Of a stretch of 13,998 nucleotides of DNA, positions 8,296 to 13,998 are shown in pieces. The stretch covers positions 1 through 13,998 of the forward strand of contig JBKHBQ010000087.1 of assembly GCA_046542305.1 (NCBI GenBank), written 5' to 3'. How positions within the stretch are numbered: position 1 is the first letter of the stretch; every line of letters starts with the position of its first letter. Under the pieces are notes generated by a model, which ran no database searches, was not told the DNA's origin, and saw only the letters and a program-made list of their open reading frames with translations. The position numbers and the translations under genes are program-made. Source of the stretch: JBKHBQ01 sp046542305. Its GTDB lineage: Bacteria > Bacteroidota > Bacteroidia > Bacteroidales > 4484-276.

Positions 8296-9624
8296 TTACG
8301 GATTCGTTTTTGGAGGCCGCCGGTTGCGGTTCTGATTCCGGTCCTGAGGTTGATCTCCCCTGCCCCGATTACCTGGATTCCTGCTGTTGGGATTGCGGTT
8401 GCCCGGAGCGCGGTTGTTTGCACTGAGGTCGCCGGTATTTCTTTCACCCGGTGTGCCCGATCGCTTCTGGCGCTTTTTGCTTTTTTTTCGGGTGGGCTTT
8501 TCCTCCATGTTGTCGAATCTGCTGATGTCTCCTTCTTCGAGATTTGACCCGTAATCGGTTTTTTGCTCCCGGGTGATGGCGATTTCCTCCAGCGATTGCG
8601 GCAGGTTTTCCCTGTTGTTTTCCTGAATGATCTTTTGAACGGTATCGATGGATAGTGCCAGCAGGTTGGCCTGATCATCCACATAAGAATACCACATTAC
8701 TTTTTTAAAGATGTCGGATTTCTGATGTATCGCTTCTCCTTTTCTTGTTTTCAGCACGATCCTTTCGTCGGGAAATTCCTTGAGTGCATCGAGGTACACG
8801 TCATTTTCATAATTGAGGCAGCATTTTAGTTTTCCGCACTGTCCGGCAAGTTTTTGGGGGTTCAGCGATAACTGCTGTGTGCGTGCCGTGCTGGTGGTGA
8901 CGGAGGTAAAATCGGTGAGCCAGGTGGCACAGCACAGTTCGCGTCCGCAGCTACCGATGCCGCCCAGCCTTGCAGCTTCCTGCCTGGCGCCGATCTGCCG
9001 CATTTCAATACGCACCTTGAACTCGTCGGCCAGCACCTTGATCAATTCCCTGAAATCAACCCGTTCGTCGGCGGTATAATAAAATACGGCCTTGGTTTCG
9101 TCGCCTTGGTATTCCACATCGTTTATCTTCATCACCAACCCCAGCTCGCGTGCAATCTTACGGGTTTTCACCTGGGCGCGGTCTTCCAGATCCACCGCAT
9201 TGAGCCATTTTTCTATATCCGAAAGGCGGGCCCGGCGGTAAACTTTTTTGATCTGCTCCGAATCCGGAATGATATCTTTTTTTCGCATCTGCAGCCTTAC
9301 CACTTCGCCGGTAAGCGAAACGATGCCGATGTCATGACCCGGCGAGGCTTCTACTGCCACAATATCGCCCTGCTGCAGTTTCAGTTCCGCAGGGAGCCTG
9401 AAATACTCCTTCCGGCTGTTTTTGAACCGCACCTCCACGCAATCGAAAGGCGGTTGGTTCTCGGGAAGCTCAATATCTTTCAGCCAGTCGTAGGCATCAA
9501 GTTTGCAACAGCGATGATCTGCGATATGGCTGTTGTCGTGATAGATCTGCGGGGCATGGCAGCATCCGCGGCTCAGGAAATGGTTACTTTTCGGATCGTT
9601 ATATTGGAGGTCTTTATCTTCCAT
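8296..9624 (-). CDS. ricT: RicT/YaaT-like PSP1 domain protein with long disordered basic tail
   Basis: The 442-residue protein belongs to the PSP1 C-terminal domain family. Its B. subtilis member RicT (YaaT) works with RicA and RicF in an Fe-S-containing complex that affects RNase Y. The core spans about 58-340, with CVEVRFKNSRKEYF, GDIVAVE and ARLGGIGSCGRELCC. Cysteines C226, C231, C232, C263, C268 and C269 form two GxCGxxxCC-like clusters suited to metal or Fe-S binding. The N-terminus adds two Cys pairs (C21-C22, C39-C40) ahead of LDAYDWL. Residues about 376-442 are low complexity, first Lys/Arg-rich and then Asn-Arg-Pro-Gly-rich, and are probably disordered and nucleic-acid binding. It lies 56 bases after holB and has a TAnnTTTG element in that gap. 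Its function in Bacteroidota is not settled as far as I know. Confidence 0.9.
   Translation of the reverse strand: MEDKDLQYNDPKSNHFLSRGCCHAPQIYHDNSHIADHRCCKLDAYDWLKDIELPENQPPFDCVEVRFKNSRKEYFRLPAELKLQQGDIVAVEASPGHDIGIVSLTGEVVRLQMRKKDIIPDSEQIKKVYRRARLSDIEKWLNAVDLEDRAQVKTRKIARELGLVMKINDVEYQGDETKAVFYYTADERVDFRELIKVLADEFKVRIEMRQIGARQEAARLGGIGSCGRELCCATWLTDFTSVTTSTARTQQLSLNPQKLAGQCGKLKCCLNYENDVYLDALKEFPDERIVLKTRKGEAIHQKSDIFKKVMWYSYVDDQANLLALSIDTVQKIIQENNRENLPQSLEEIAITREQKTDYGSNLEEGDISRFDNMEEKPTRKKSKKRQKRSGTPGERNTGDLSANNRAPGNRNPNSRNPGNRGRGDQPQDRNQNRNRRPPKTNP
8299..8454 (-). repeat. low-complexity NRNP/RG-rich coding repeat in the ricT tail
   Basis: The last 52 codons of ricT encode short imperfect repeats such as PGNRNPNSRNPGNRGRG and DRNQNRNRR. 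They carry many positive charges and no hydrophobic core. The unusual composition opens long false reading frames on other frames here. Confidence 0.6.
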
Positions 9625-9665
9625 GTCAGGCAGAATAATCGTAAATGTTAAAATTCTTTAATCGA

Positions 9666-9673
9666 CAAAGGTA
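9666..9673 (-). promoter_or_regulatory. Bacteroidota -7 promoter element for ricT
   Basis: The minus strand reads TACCTTTG, a full TAnnTTTG match, in the 56-base gap between the holB stop (9681) and the ricT ATG (9624). A -33 element would fall inside the end of holB and is not convincing, so ricT could be served by both this promoter and read-through from holB. Confidence 0.6.
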
Positions 9674-9680
9674 AAAAAAT

Positions 9681-10841
9681 CTAAACAACCTGCTTAATCT
9701 CTTTCATTTTTAGAAGCTTTGCCACGGTGAGCGAAAGATCCAGAAAGAGCAGCGAGGCCTGCGCATTTCGTTCGATGTGGTAGATGGCCCGGTCGAATTC
9801 GCCTGCGAAACGAGCGGCATTGGCATTATTTACAAAGGGGGCAAATTTTCTAAAAAATGATTTTTCCTGATCCACAACTTTAACAAATGCGTCGCCGGTG
9901 TAATTCAGCATCAGGCAATTTCTGAGCACACCCATTCCGAACTGCAAAAAGCTCTTGATGCTTTCACGGCTTTCGCGTCCGATGTCTTCGCTAAAAGCTG
10001 CCAATCCTGTTACATCAGCAGCATAGCACAGGCGCATCCACAACACAAAACGGTCGAAATTTTTTTGCCGGGTTTCGTTTTCCCTAACCAGGTTCATGGC
10101 CTGCTTAAAGCTGCCATTGGCCAGTTTGGTGGTGGCCACGGCATCTTCGCGGCTTAATCCGAGTTTTTCCACACAAGCCTGCTCCAGCTTGTGATCGGAA
10201 ATTTTAGGCACCTTTACAAGCAGTAATCGCGAAAGGATGGTTGAAATGATCTGGTCGGGTTGAGCGGAAATCAACAGGAAAAGCGTCTTATCCGGCGGCT
10301 CCTCCAAAATTTTCAGGAGTTTGGGTGCAGCCTGGTAATTCAGTTTTTCCACCATCCATATCACCATAATCTTATATTCCGATTCGTAGCTCGTGTAATT
10401 GAGGGTGCGAATGATCTCGTTGCATTCGTACACATTGATACCGGCCTGCTTTTTTTCAATATCGAGCTTTTTATACCAGTCGTTCAACGAAACGAAGTAA
10501 TCGTGTTCGAAGAGCAGCTCGCGCCAGGACTGCATAAATCTGCTGCTTACAGGCTTATCCTTCACCTCTTTGGTGGCAGCCACCGGAAAAACAAAATACA
10601 GGTCGGGATGGATCAGTTTATTGTATTTGATACAGGACGAGCAGGTTCCGCAGGAATCTTCCTTTTCGAGCTTTGCCTGATCTTTACAATTGATAAACTG
10701 CGCATAGGCAATTGCCAGGGAGAGTTTGCCGTGGCCTTCGGCGCTAAAAAAAAGCTGCGCATGCGCCACCCGGTTTTCCCTCACCGTATTGACCAACCGC
10801 TTTTTAATCTCTTCCTGTCCGATGATGTCATTAAATTGCAT
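9681..10841 (-). CDS. holB: DNA polymerase III subunit delta' (clamp loader)
   Basis: The 386-residue protein is a clamp-loader AAA+ subunit. The start is MQFNDIIGQEEIKKRLV. A degenerate ATP loop, SAEGHGKLSLA (33-43), keeps the lysine but lacks the following Thr/Ser. A zinc module follows with C52, C64, C67 and C70 (SCGTCSSC). VIWMVEKLN, LLKILEEPP and FLLISAQPDQIISTILSR (188-205) are typical of the tau/delta' group; here the SRC motif is SRL. The C-terminal collar domain covers about 215-386. Delta' acts as the rigid, non-hydrolysing subunit, which fits the degenerate loop. The frame is open to 10973, but the upstream part overlaps a terminator hairpin and a promoter element, and only the ATG at 10841 begins the conserved sequence. 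Confidence 0.92.
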   Translation of the reverse strand: MQFNDIIGQEEIKKRLVNTVRENRVAHAQLFFSAEGHGKLSLAIAYAQFINCKDQAKLEKEDSCGTCSSCIKYNKLIHPDLYFVFPVAATKEVKDKPVSSRFMQSWRELLFEHDYFVSLNDWYKKLDIEKKQAGINVYECNEIIRTLNYTSYESEYKIMVIWMVEKLNYQAAPKLLKILEEPPDKTLFLLISAQPDQIISTILSRLLLVKVPKISDHKLEQACVEKLGLSREDAVATTKLANGSFKQAMNLVRENETRQKNFDRFVLWMRLCYAADVTGLAAFSEDIGRESRESIKSFLQFGMGVLRNCLMLNYTGDAFVKVVDQEKSFFRKFAPFVNNANAARFAGEFDRAIYHIERNAQASLLFLDLSLTVAKLLKMKEIKQVV

Positions 10842-10859
10842 TCGATGATTCCGTTTTTG

Positions 10860-10867
10860 CAAAAGTA
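10860..10867 (-). promoter_or_regulatory. Bacteroidota -7 promoter element for holB
   Basis: The minus strand reads TACTTTTG, matching TAnnTTTG, 18 bases before the holB ATG. It lies inside the upstream extension of the frame, which supports the shorter start. Confidence 0.6.
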
Positions 10868-10954
10868 GGGCTAAAAGTAGTAATAAAACATCAGGGATGC
10901 ATTCCGGCTGCTTAATTTCTCGCAGCGCGACAGGAACAAAAAACTTGGTGAGCG

Positions 10955-10982
10955 AAAAAAACCCGGCGCACATGCACCGGGT
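10955..10982 (-). terminator. intrinsic terminator upstream of holB
   Basis: On the minus strand a 9-base-pair stem (ACCCGGTGC with GCGCCGGGT) closes a 4-base loop and is followed by seven T. One pair is G-T on the minus strand but would be C-A on the plus strand, and the T run is only on the minus side, so it acts on minus-strand transcripts. It has no confident gene directly upstream; C10-2 has its own terminator some 500 bases earlier. Confidence 0.8.
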
Positions 10983-11031
10983 GGCTTCAGTGTTTTGAAG
11001 TTATGTTGATATTAGTTTATGATGAGTCATT

Positions 11032-11151
11032 TCATATTGCTACGGCATTCAAATTCCTGATGATGTAGAATCCGGGATTAAACTCTGATACATTTTGTTG
11101 AAGTACCTCAAGATCAGTTTTGAAAGCAAGTAAAATCCGCACCGTATTCAT
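11032..11151 (-). CDS. possible 39-residue small protein
   Basis: An ATG frame of 39 codons, beginning MNTVRILLAFKTDLEV and ending NAVAI, stops 50 bases before the terminator at 10955-10982. The pattern suggests strand-helix-strand (VRILLAF, DLEVLQQNV, GFYIIRNL). Its first codons overlap the end of the frame at 11114-11362 in a different phase. I recognise no family and see no clear ribosome site. The appeal is its protein-like pattern and its position before a terminator with no other obvious client. Confidence 0.25.
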   Translation of the reverse strand: MNTVRILLAFKTDLEVLQQNVSEFNPGFYIIRNLNAVAI

Positions 11152-11362
11152 TCACCATAATAAGCAGAACATTGTAGTTTCCTGCGGCAAGGTACTGGAT
11201 ATCTTCCGCATTGGAAAACCTGCGAAACAGCCGGATCTCCCCCTTCGAAGATCCAGAACCATTCTTCAGGCTGAAAAAGTAATAAGTCTGTAAAATCGGT
11301 TGGTTCTCCAAGCTGAAATCGTCGTTCTTTTCCCTCAAAAAACTTTTGCTAAAGTAGATCAA
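11114..11362 (-). CDS. doubtful 82-residue frame, no ATG
   Basis: The frame opens with TTG and contains no early ATG. It encodes a mixed hydrophobic-polar sequence (QPILQTYYFFSLKNG near the middle, LAAGNYNVLLIMVNEYG near the end) without a signal peptide. The end slightly recalls the last strands of sorting-type beta domains, so it might be the remains of a secreted protein. A 17-base palindrome lies 11 bases upstream. Without a good start or known relatives I give it little weight. Confidence 0.22.
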   Translation of the reverse strand: MIYFSKSFLREKNDDFSLENQPILQTYYFFSLKNGSGSSKGEIRLFRRFSNAEDIQYLAAGNYNVLLIMVNEYGADFTCFQN

Positions 11363-11372
11363 CTTTCACGAT

Positions 11373-11389
11373 TTTCCAAATTTTGGAAA
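11373..11389. repeat. 17-base palindrome TTTCCAAA-T-TTTGGAAA
   Basis: Two perfect 8-base arms are separated by a single T. It lies between a near-consensus TATTTTG sequence (11411-11417) and the doubtful small frames, a position that would fit an operator. AT-rich sequence produces such sites by chance fairly often, so confidence is limited. Confidence 0.4.
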
Positions 11390-11463
11390 TATTATTTATT
11401 ACTTTCATGCCAAAATACCCGGACTTTGATTCAAAAGAAAACAAACCCTGAAAAAAATTATAA

Positions 11464-11502
11464 AAAAAAGAGCAGCCGATAAAGAACCGACCACTCTTTT
11501 TT
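11464..11502 (-). terminator. intrinsic terminator of the second C10 peptidase gene
   Basis: On the minus strand an 11-base-pair stem (GAGTGGTCGGT with ATCGGCTGCTC, 11470-11496, four G-T pairs) closes a 5-base loop. It is extended by flanking A and T runs and ends in eight T. On the plus strand the G-T pairs would be mismatches, so it is oriented for minus-strand transcripts. It begins 37 bases after the C10-2 stop codon. Confidence 0.8.
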
Positions 11503-11538
11503 ATAATTTATGCAGCTTTGTTTTGCTGAATATCAAGG

Positions 11539-13188
11539 CTATTCCGATCGGGAAGGACAGACCGGAAAAGTAATGCTATGGTTGCTAAAAATTTTTACAT
11601 AATAAGATTCCCCCGGCTCCAGTACCGGAAGCGTGTTCACTTCCTGTGCCGGCCAGTATATCCCTGTACCTGCAGCATCTTTTACAATCCGTAAGTAATT
11701 TTGAATTGGCTCAAACAATTCTTCCGTATCAACCGGACAATCCGAAAGTACGGGAATCAGATTCCATCCGTTGTTGAGTGTTAATGTCCTGTCCTGAATT
11801 TCGAAACCGGAAAGGTCCAGGGTACAATTATCCGACACCTTTATTAAATATCCGCTGTGTTGGTCCCAATTTCCAAGGGTATTGATACCCATCGCGGGAT
11901 AATATACGCCGCTGAGGTTCTGCATGATGACCATTTCAGCGGAGATGTCGCCAAAAATTTCTTCAGGATCGGTATCCAGCGGTATCAGCATCGACGACAC
12001 CGAATTCCAGCCCGCATCGAGCGGAATGATTTGCTGGGCCATGACCTGTGCAGGATAAATTCCTTTGATCATCGCCTGATCGATGGTAAAATTCATGTTG
12101 CCGGGGGTAAGATCCGAAAGGTAGAAGTATGCATCGTAGTAGCCGCCCCAACCCCAGTTCATATGAAAATAGTTGGATGAAGTATACCCGTCGCACACCC
12201 ACGCATGGCCCCCCGAACCCTGACCGCGGTAGATCACCGGCCGGCCTTCGTCGAGTTCGGCGCGAAGCATCTGTTCCCAGACAGTGTTGGAGTAGGAATT
12301 TTTATAAACATACGATGCCGTATTTGAATAATTGAAATAGGTAACAAGCGCGTTGCGTGCATCGCTGGTATAGGCCCCCGAACCATCAGGTCCGTATTGC
12401 ATCTCCACACTCACCCCGCAATGATACAGCAGGGTAGCCACAGCCGTATTATGACCGTAAAGCTGGTTGGGCATCGAGGACCAATTATAGGTGGTATTTC
12501 CGAAATCAGCCGATTGCATGCCATAGGGATTGGCATAATAGGTATGAGAACCGGTTCCGGTTGCTGGATATTCATAATAATTCATGATCTGCCCCATGGA
12601 GATGGCCACACAACCTACCGGCACATGATCGCAATAACCGGAGGGTGCGTTGTTGTCGTACGGACACAGTGCATTGTAGTAGCAGCTTTGGTTCCAGGCG
12701 GATGTGATAAGCGGTGATACCGACCTGGAGGGTGAGGCTGCTTGCGGGCCTTCCATCCATTTTTCCCATTCGGCGGCAATTTCATCATTGGCTTCCAACT
12801 GATGCCTGATGGCATAGGAAATCTGCCGGGTATATCCATCCAGCATTTCCTCCATGGCCGGTGGCAGGCTTACCTCATCAGGGGCATACTTTCCCCGGTT
12901 ACCCGCTGCCAGCACCGGATGTACTCCATCCCAGGCCGATACGATCACATATCCTGCATCACCAATGTTAAAAATATGATAAAATTCTTCCTGCCCGTCT
13001 GTAGCTGTTAACATGAGCGAAGGAACAATCTCCCGGACTTTCAAACCGCTTTCATTGCCAAAGTGCTGAAAATAAAAGTGTTTGGCAACCGTCGATGCAC
13101 GTTCGTCGCCAACATGTCCGCCAAATACAGATAAATGTAACAATAACGCAGGGAGCAATAAACTCAGGCTTGTAACAATATTTCTCAT
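11539..13188 (-). CDS. secreted C10 family cysteine peptidase with C-terminal tandem GWN module
   Basis: The 549-residue protein has a signal peptide (MRNIVTSLSLLLPALLLHLS, cleavage near 23). A Spi-like propeptide covers about 27-145 (GYVIVSAWDGVHPVLA) and a C10 catalytic domain about 155-380. The nucleophile is C193 in VPVGCVAISMGQIMNYY, the histidine is H328 in SGGHAWVCDGY, and FHMNWGWGG (341-349) completes the site. After the peptidase come two copies of a beta-rich module, about 387-467 and 468-543, each opening with a GWN phrase and containing a YYPAMGINTLGN or YWPAQEVNTL phrase. No T9SS sorting domain ends the protein. The gene is monocistronic: a TAnnTTTG element lies 68 bases upstream and a terminator 37 bases downstream. 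It is a distant paralogue of the C10 gene at 4736-6178. Its substrate is unknown. Confidence 0.93.
   Translation of the reverse strand: MRNIVTSLSLLLPALLLHLSVFGGHVGDERASTVAKHFYFQHFGNESGLKVREIVPSLMLTATDGQEEFYHIFNIGDAGYVIVSAWDGVHPVLAAGNRGKYAPDEVSLPPAMEEMLDGYTRQISYAIRHQLEANDEIAAEWEKWMEGPQAASPSRSVSPLITSAWNQSCYYNALCPYDNNAPSGYCDHVPVGCVAISMGQIMNYYEYPATGTGSHTYYANPYGMQSADFGNTTYNWSSMPNQLYGHNTAVATLLYHCGVSVEMQYGPDGSGAYTSDARNALVTYFNYSNTASYVYKNSYSNTVWEQMLRAELDEGRPVIYRGQGSGGHAWVCDGYTSSNYFHMNWGWGGYYDAYFYLSDLTPGNMNFTIDQAMIKGIYPAQVMAQQIIPLDAGWNSVSSMLIPLDTDPEEIFGDISAEMVIMQNLSGVYYPAMGINTLGNWDQHSGYLIKVSDNCTLDLSGFEIQDRTLTLNNGWNLIPVLSDCPVDTEELFEPIQNYLRIVKDAAGTGIYWPAQEVNTLPVLEPGESYYVKIFSNHSITFPVCPSRSE
11560..12030 (-). 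repeat. tandem repeated module in the C-terminus of the second C10 peptidase
   Basis: Codons 387-467 and 468-543 encode two related units of about 80 residues. Aligned points are LDAGWNSVSS with LNNGWNLIPV, DPEEIF with DTEELF, and SGVYYPAMGINTLGN with TGIYWPAQEVNTLPV, then SGYLIKV with ESYYVKI. The nucleotide similarity appears low, so the duplication is old. Confidence 0.7.
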
Positions 13189-13229
13189 AATTTAATGTAT
13201 TGTAAATAAATATATTAACTGGATTCCTT

Positions 13230-13245
13230 ATCAGATATTTCTGAT
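13230..13245 (-). other. leader hairpin before the second C10 peptidase
   Basis: ATCAGA and TCTGAT form a perfect 6-base-pair stem with a 4-base loop; CC and GG just outside could extend it across a small internal loop. It lies in the predicted leader of about 60 bases between the promoter element and the ATG. Confidence 0.35.
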
Positions 13246-13255
13246 TGGATGAATA

Positions 13256-13263
13256 CAAATATA
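13256..13263 (-). promoter_or_regulatory. Bacteroidota -7 promoter element for the second C10 peptidase
   Basis: The minus strand reads TATATTTG, identical to the element before pdxA. It lies just after the terminator of the upstream gene. No clear -33 TTTG is seen; a T run occupies that area. Confidence 0.62.
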
Positions 13264-13274
13264 GTAAATTGAAC

Positions 13275-13304
13275 AAAAAAACCGGAGCGTTGTCGTTCCG
13301 GTTT
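13275..13304 (-). terminator. intrinsic terminator after the T9SS cargo gene
   Basis: AACCGGA and TCCGGTT form the main stem, extended by three further positions around a 4-base loop, with seven T following on the minus strand. One inner position is C-A on the minus strand but G-T on the plus strand, and TTTATTTT follows on the plus side, so it may work in both directions. It lies 156 bases past the stop at 13461; that gap holds nothing I recognise. Confidence 0.72.
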
Positions 13305-13460
13305 ATTTTGATTTCGCCAGAATATTTTTCACAACAATGTCCGGGGTAAAGATCAAAATATGGTTCATGATTAGATTTCTCGCTTCGCCCGAAAGACCCT
13401 TGATCAGAGATATTTGGTAGCGAGGAATCTCCTGCAACTTAAGCGAACATTTTTAATTCT

Positions 13461-13998
13461 TTAATTGATGATCAGTTTTCGATTGATCCTGAAGCTTTCG
13501 CTGACCATCCTGATGATGTACATACCTTTTTCCAGTGCCCTCAAATCAAGTTCGGTACTGGCAGCGCCATCGTGGTTAAGTTCAAGGATAACCTGTCCCT
13601 CCGGATTCATTAGCTTGATGTGGTTCACTTTTTCAATCCCTCCGATGATAAATACTCCGTTTCCAGGATTGGGATGGATGGTGATTGCCGTGGATAGGTT
13701 GGGTCCGGCAGTTGCAGCTTCGGACTTCAACAGTGTCACAACCGAAATCCCGTTTTCGATAAAACTACCTGCATCAGGCTCGCGTGGAGAAAACACTGCA
13801 GTCAGGTCAATCACAGCATTCTCCGATGACCGGTACAAGCGGAACAGCACTTGCTCTCCCTCTTTAAAACCATCACGTGAAGGGGTATATACATCATCCC
13901 CGAAGGCACTTACAGCAAAGTCTTTCCCATTGAATACCGAACTTCCGAAACAATATCCGTCTGCTGTAAATGCACCGATCACATCACCCGGTTCCAGT
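13461..13998 (-). CDS. C-terminal part of a T9SS cargo protein (5' end outside the window)
   Basis: The frame is open to the window edge, where it reads LEPGDVIGAFTADGYCFG, so the real start lies beyond base 13998 and internal ATG or GTG codons should not be taken as starts. The phrase GDVIGAF...CFGSSVF...GDDVYTPSRDGFKEGEQVLFRL is a beta-rich unit seen repeatedly in large secreted Bacteroidota proteins. The last 76 or so residues are a T9SS type A sorting domain (HPNPGNGVFIIGG, IKLMNPEGQVI, LEKGMYIIRMV, RKLIIN). The product is probably exported and surface-attached or released. What the rest of the protein does cannot be told here. A terminator follows at 13275-13304. Confidence 0.85.
   Translation of the reverse strand, partial: LEPGDVIGAFTADGYCFGSSVFNGKDFAVSAFGDDVYTPSRDGFKEGEQVLFRLYRSSENAVIDLTAVFSPREPDAGSFIENGISVVTLLKSEAATAGPNLSTAITIHPNPGNGVFIIGGIEKVNHIKLMNPEGQVILELNHDGAASTELDLRALEKGMYIIRMVSESFRINRKLIIN

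Larger units (their letters stand above)
10983..11463. other. gap between two terminators without a confident gene
   Basis: This stretch lies between the C10-2 terminator and the terminator before holB. It is AT-richer than the flanking genes. It contains a TATTTTG sequence at 11411-11417 (one base short of a TAnnTTTG element), a 17-base palindrome at 11373-11389, a 19-codon frame from ATG 11408 to a stop at 11349 (MKVINNISKIWK...), and the two small frames listed separately. No tRNA-like or other recognised RNA structure is evident. Confidence 0.5.

Noticed and set aside
8271..8684. 137-codon minus-strand frame overlapping the end of ricT
   Set aside because: It results from the low-complexity Arg/Asn-rich tail of ricT read in another phase; its own product is an extreme Arg/Thr/Lys mix without a fold.
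10842..10973. 44-residue N-terminal extension of holB with a run of leucines, looking like a membrane segment
   Set aside because: The extension starts inside a terminator hairpin and includes the promoter element at 10860-10867; delta' proteins begin at the MQFNDIIGQ position.
1..13998. Defence island, CRISPR array, transposon or prophage
   Set aside because: No repeat-spacer pattern, transposase, integrase, tRNA junction or nuclease/methylase genes were seen; the genes are housekeeping enzymes and secreted proteins.

Overview
The window is from a member of the Bacteroidota, probably Bacteroidales-like. The reasons are the fused MurF-alanine racemase, the type IX secretion (T9SS)-type C-terminal domains, two secreted C10 (streptopain-like) peptidases with Bacteroidota architecture, a RicT/PSP1 protein next to the DNA polymerase III delta' gene, and TAnnTTTG promoter elements in front of six genes. 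Every supportable gene lies on the minus strand. There is no tRNA, rRNA, CRISPR array, insertion sequence or phage gene that I can see.

Read in the direction of transcription (high to low coordinates): the 3' part of a T9SS cargo protein (13461-13998, cut by the window edge) ends before a terminator at 13275-13304. Next is a monocistronic C10 peptidase (11539-13188) whose C-terminus is a tandem GWN-type module instead of a sorting domain, closed by a terminator at 11464-11502. A roughly 700-base stretch with no confident gene follows. It holds a short palindrome, two doubtful small ORFs and its own terminator (10955-10982). Then come holB (delta' of Pol III), ricT with a disordered basic tail, a DCC thiol-disulfide protein, and an M17 leucyl aminopeptidase.

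The second half has a second C10 peptidase with a sorting domain, followed by a small secreted beta-sandwich protein that is probably on the same transcript. Last come pdxA and murF-alr, and a short orphan fragment at the left edge.

Inferred transcription units: C10-2 alone; holB, possibly reading through to ricT and DCC, which also have their own promoter; the aminopeptidase alone; C10-1 with the small secreted protein; pdxA with murF-alr. PdxA makes a precursor of pyridoxal phosphate, and the racemase half of the next gene uses that cofactor to make D-alanine, which the pathway joins into D-Ala-D-Ala for the MurF half. Most of the window is ordinary chromosomal housekeeping. The less ordinary parts are the two C10 peptidases and their partners, the terminator-bounded region at 10983-11461, and the unusual tail of RicT. 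No clearly new multi-gene system is visible.
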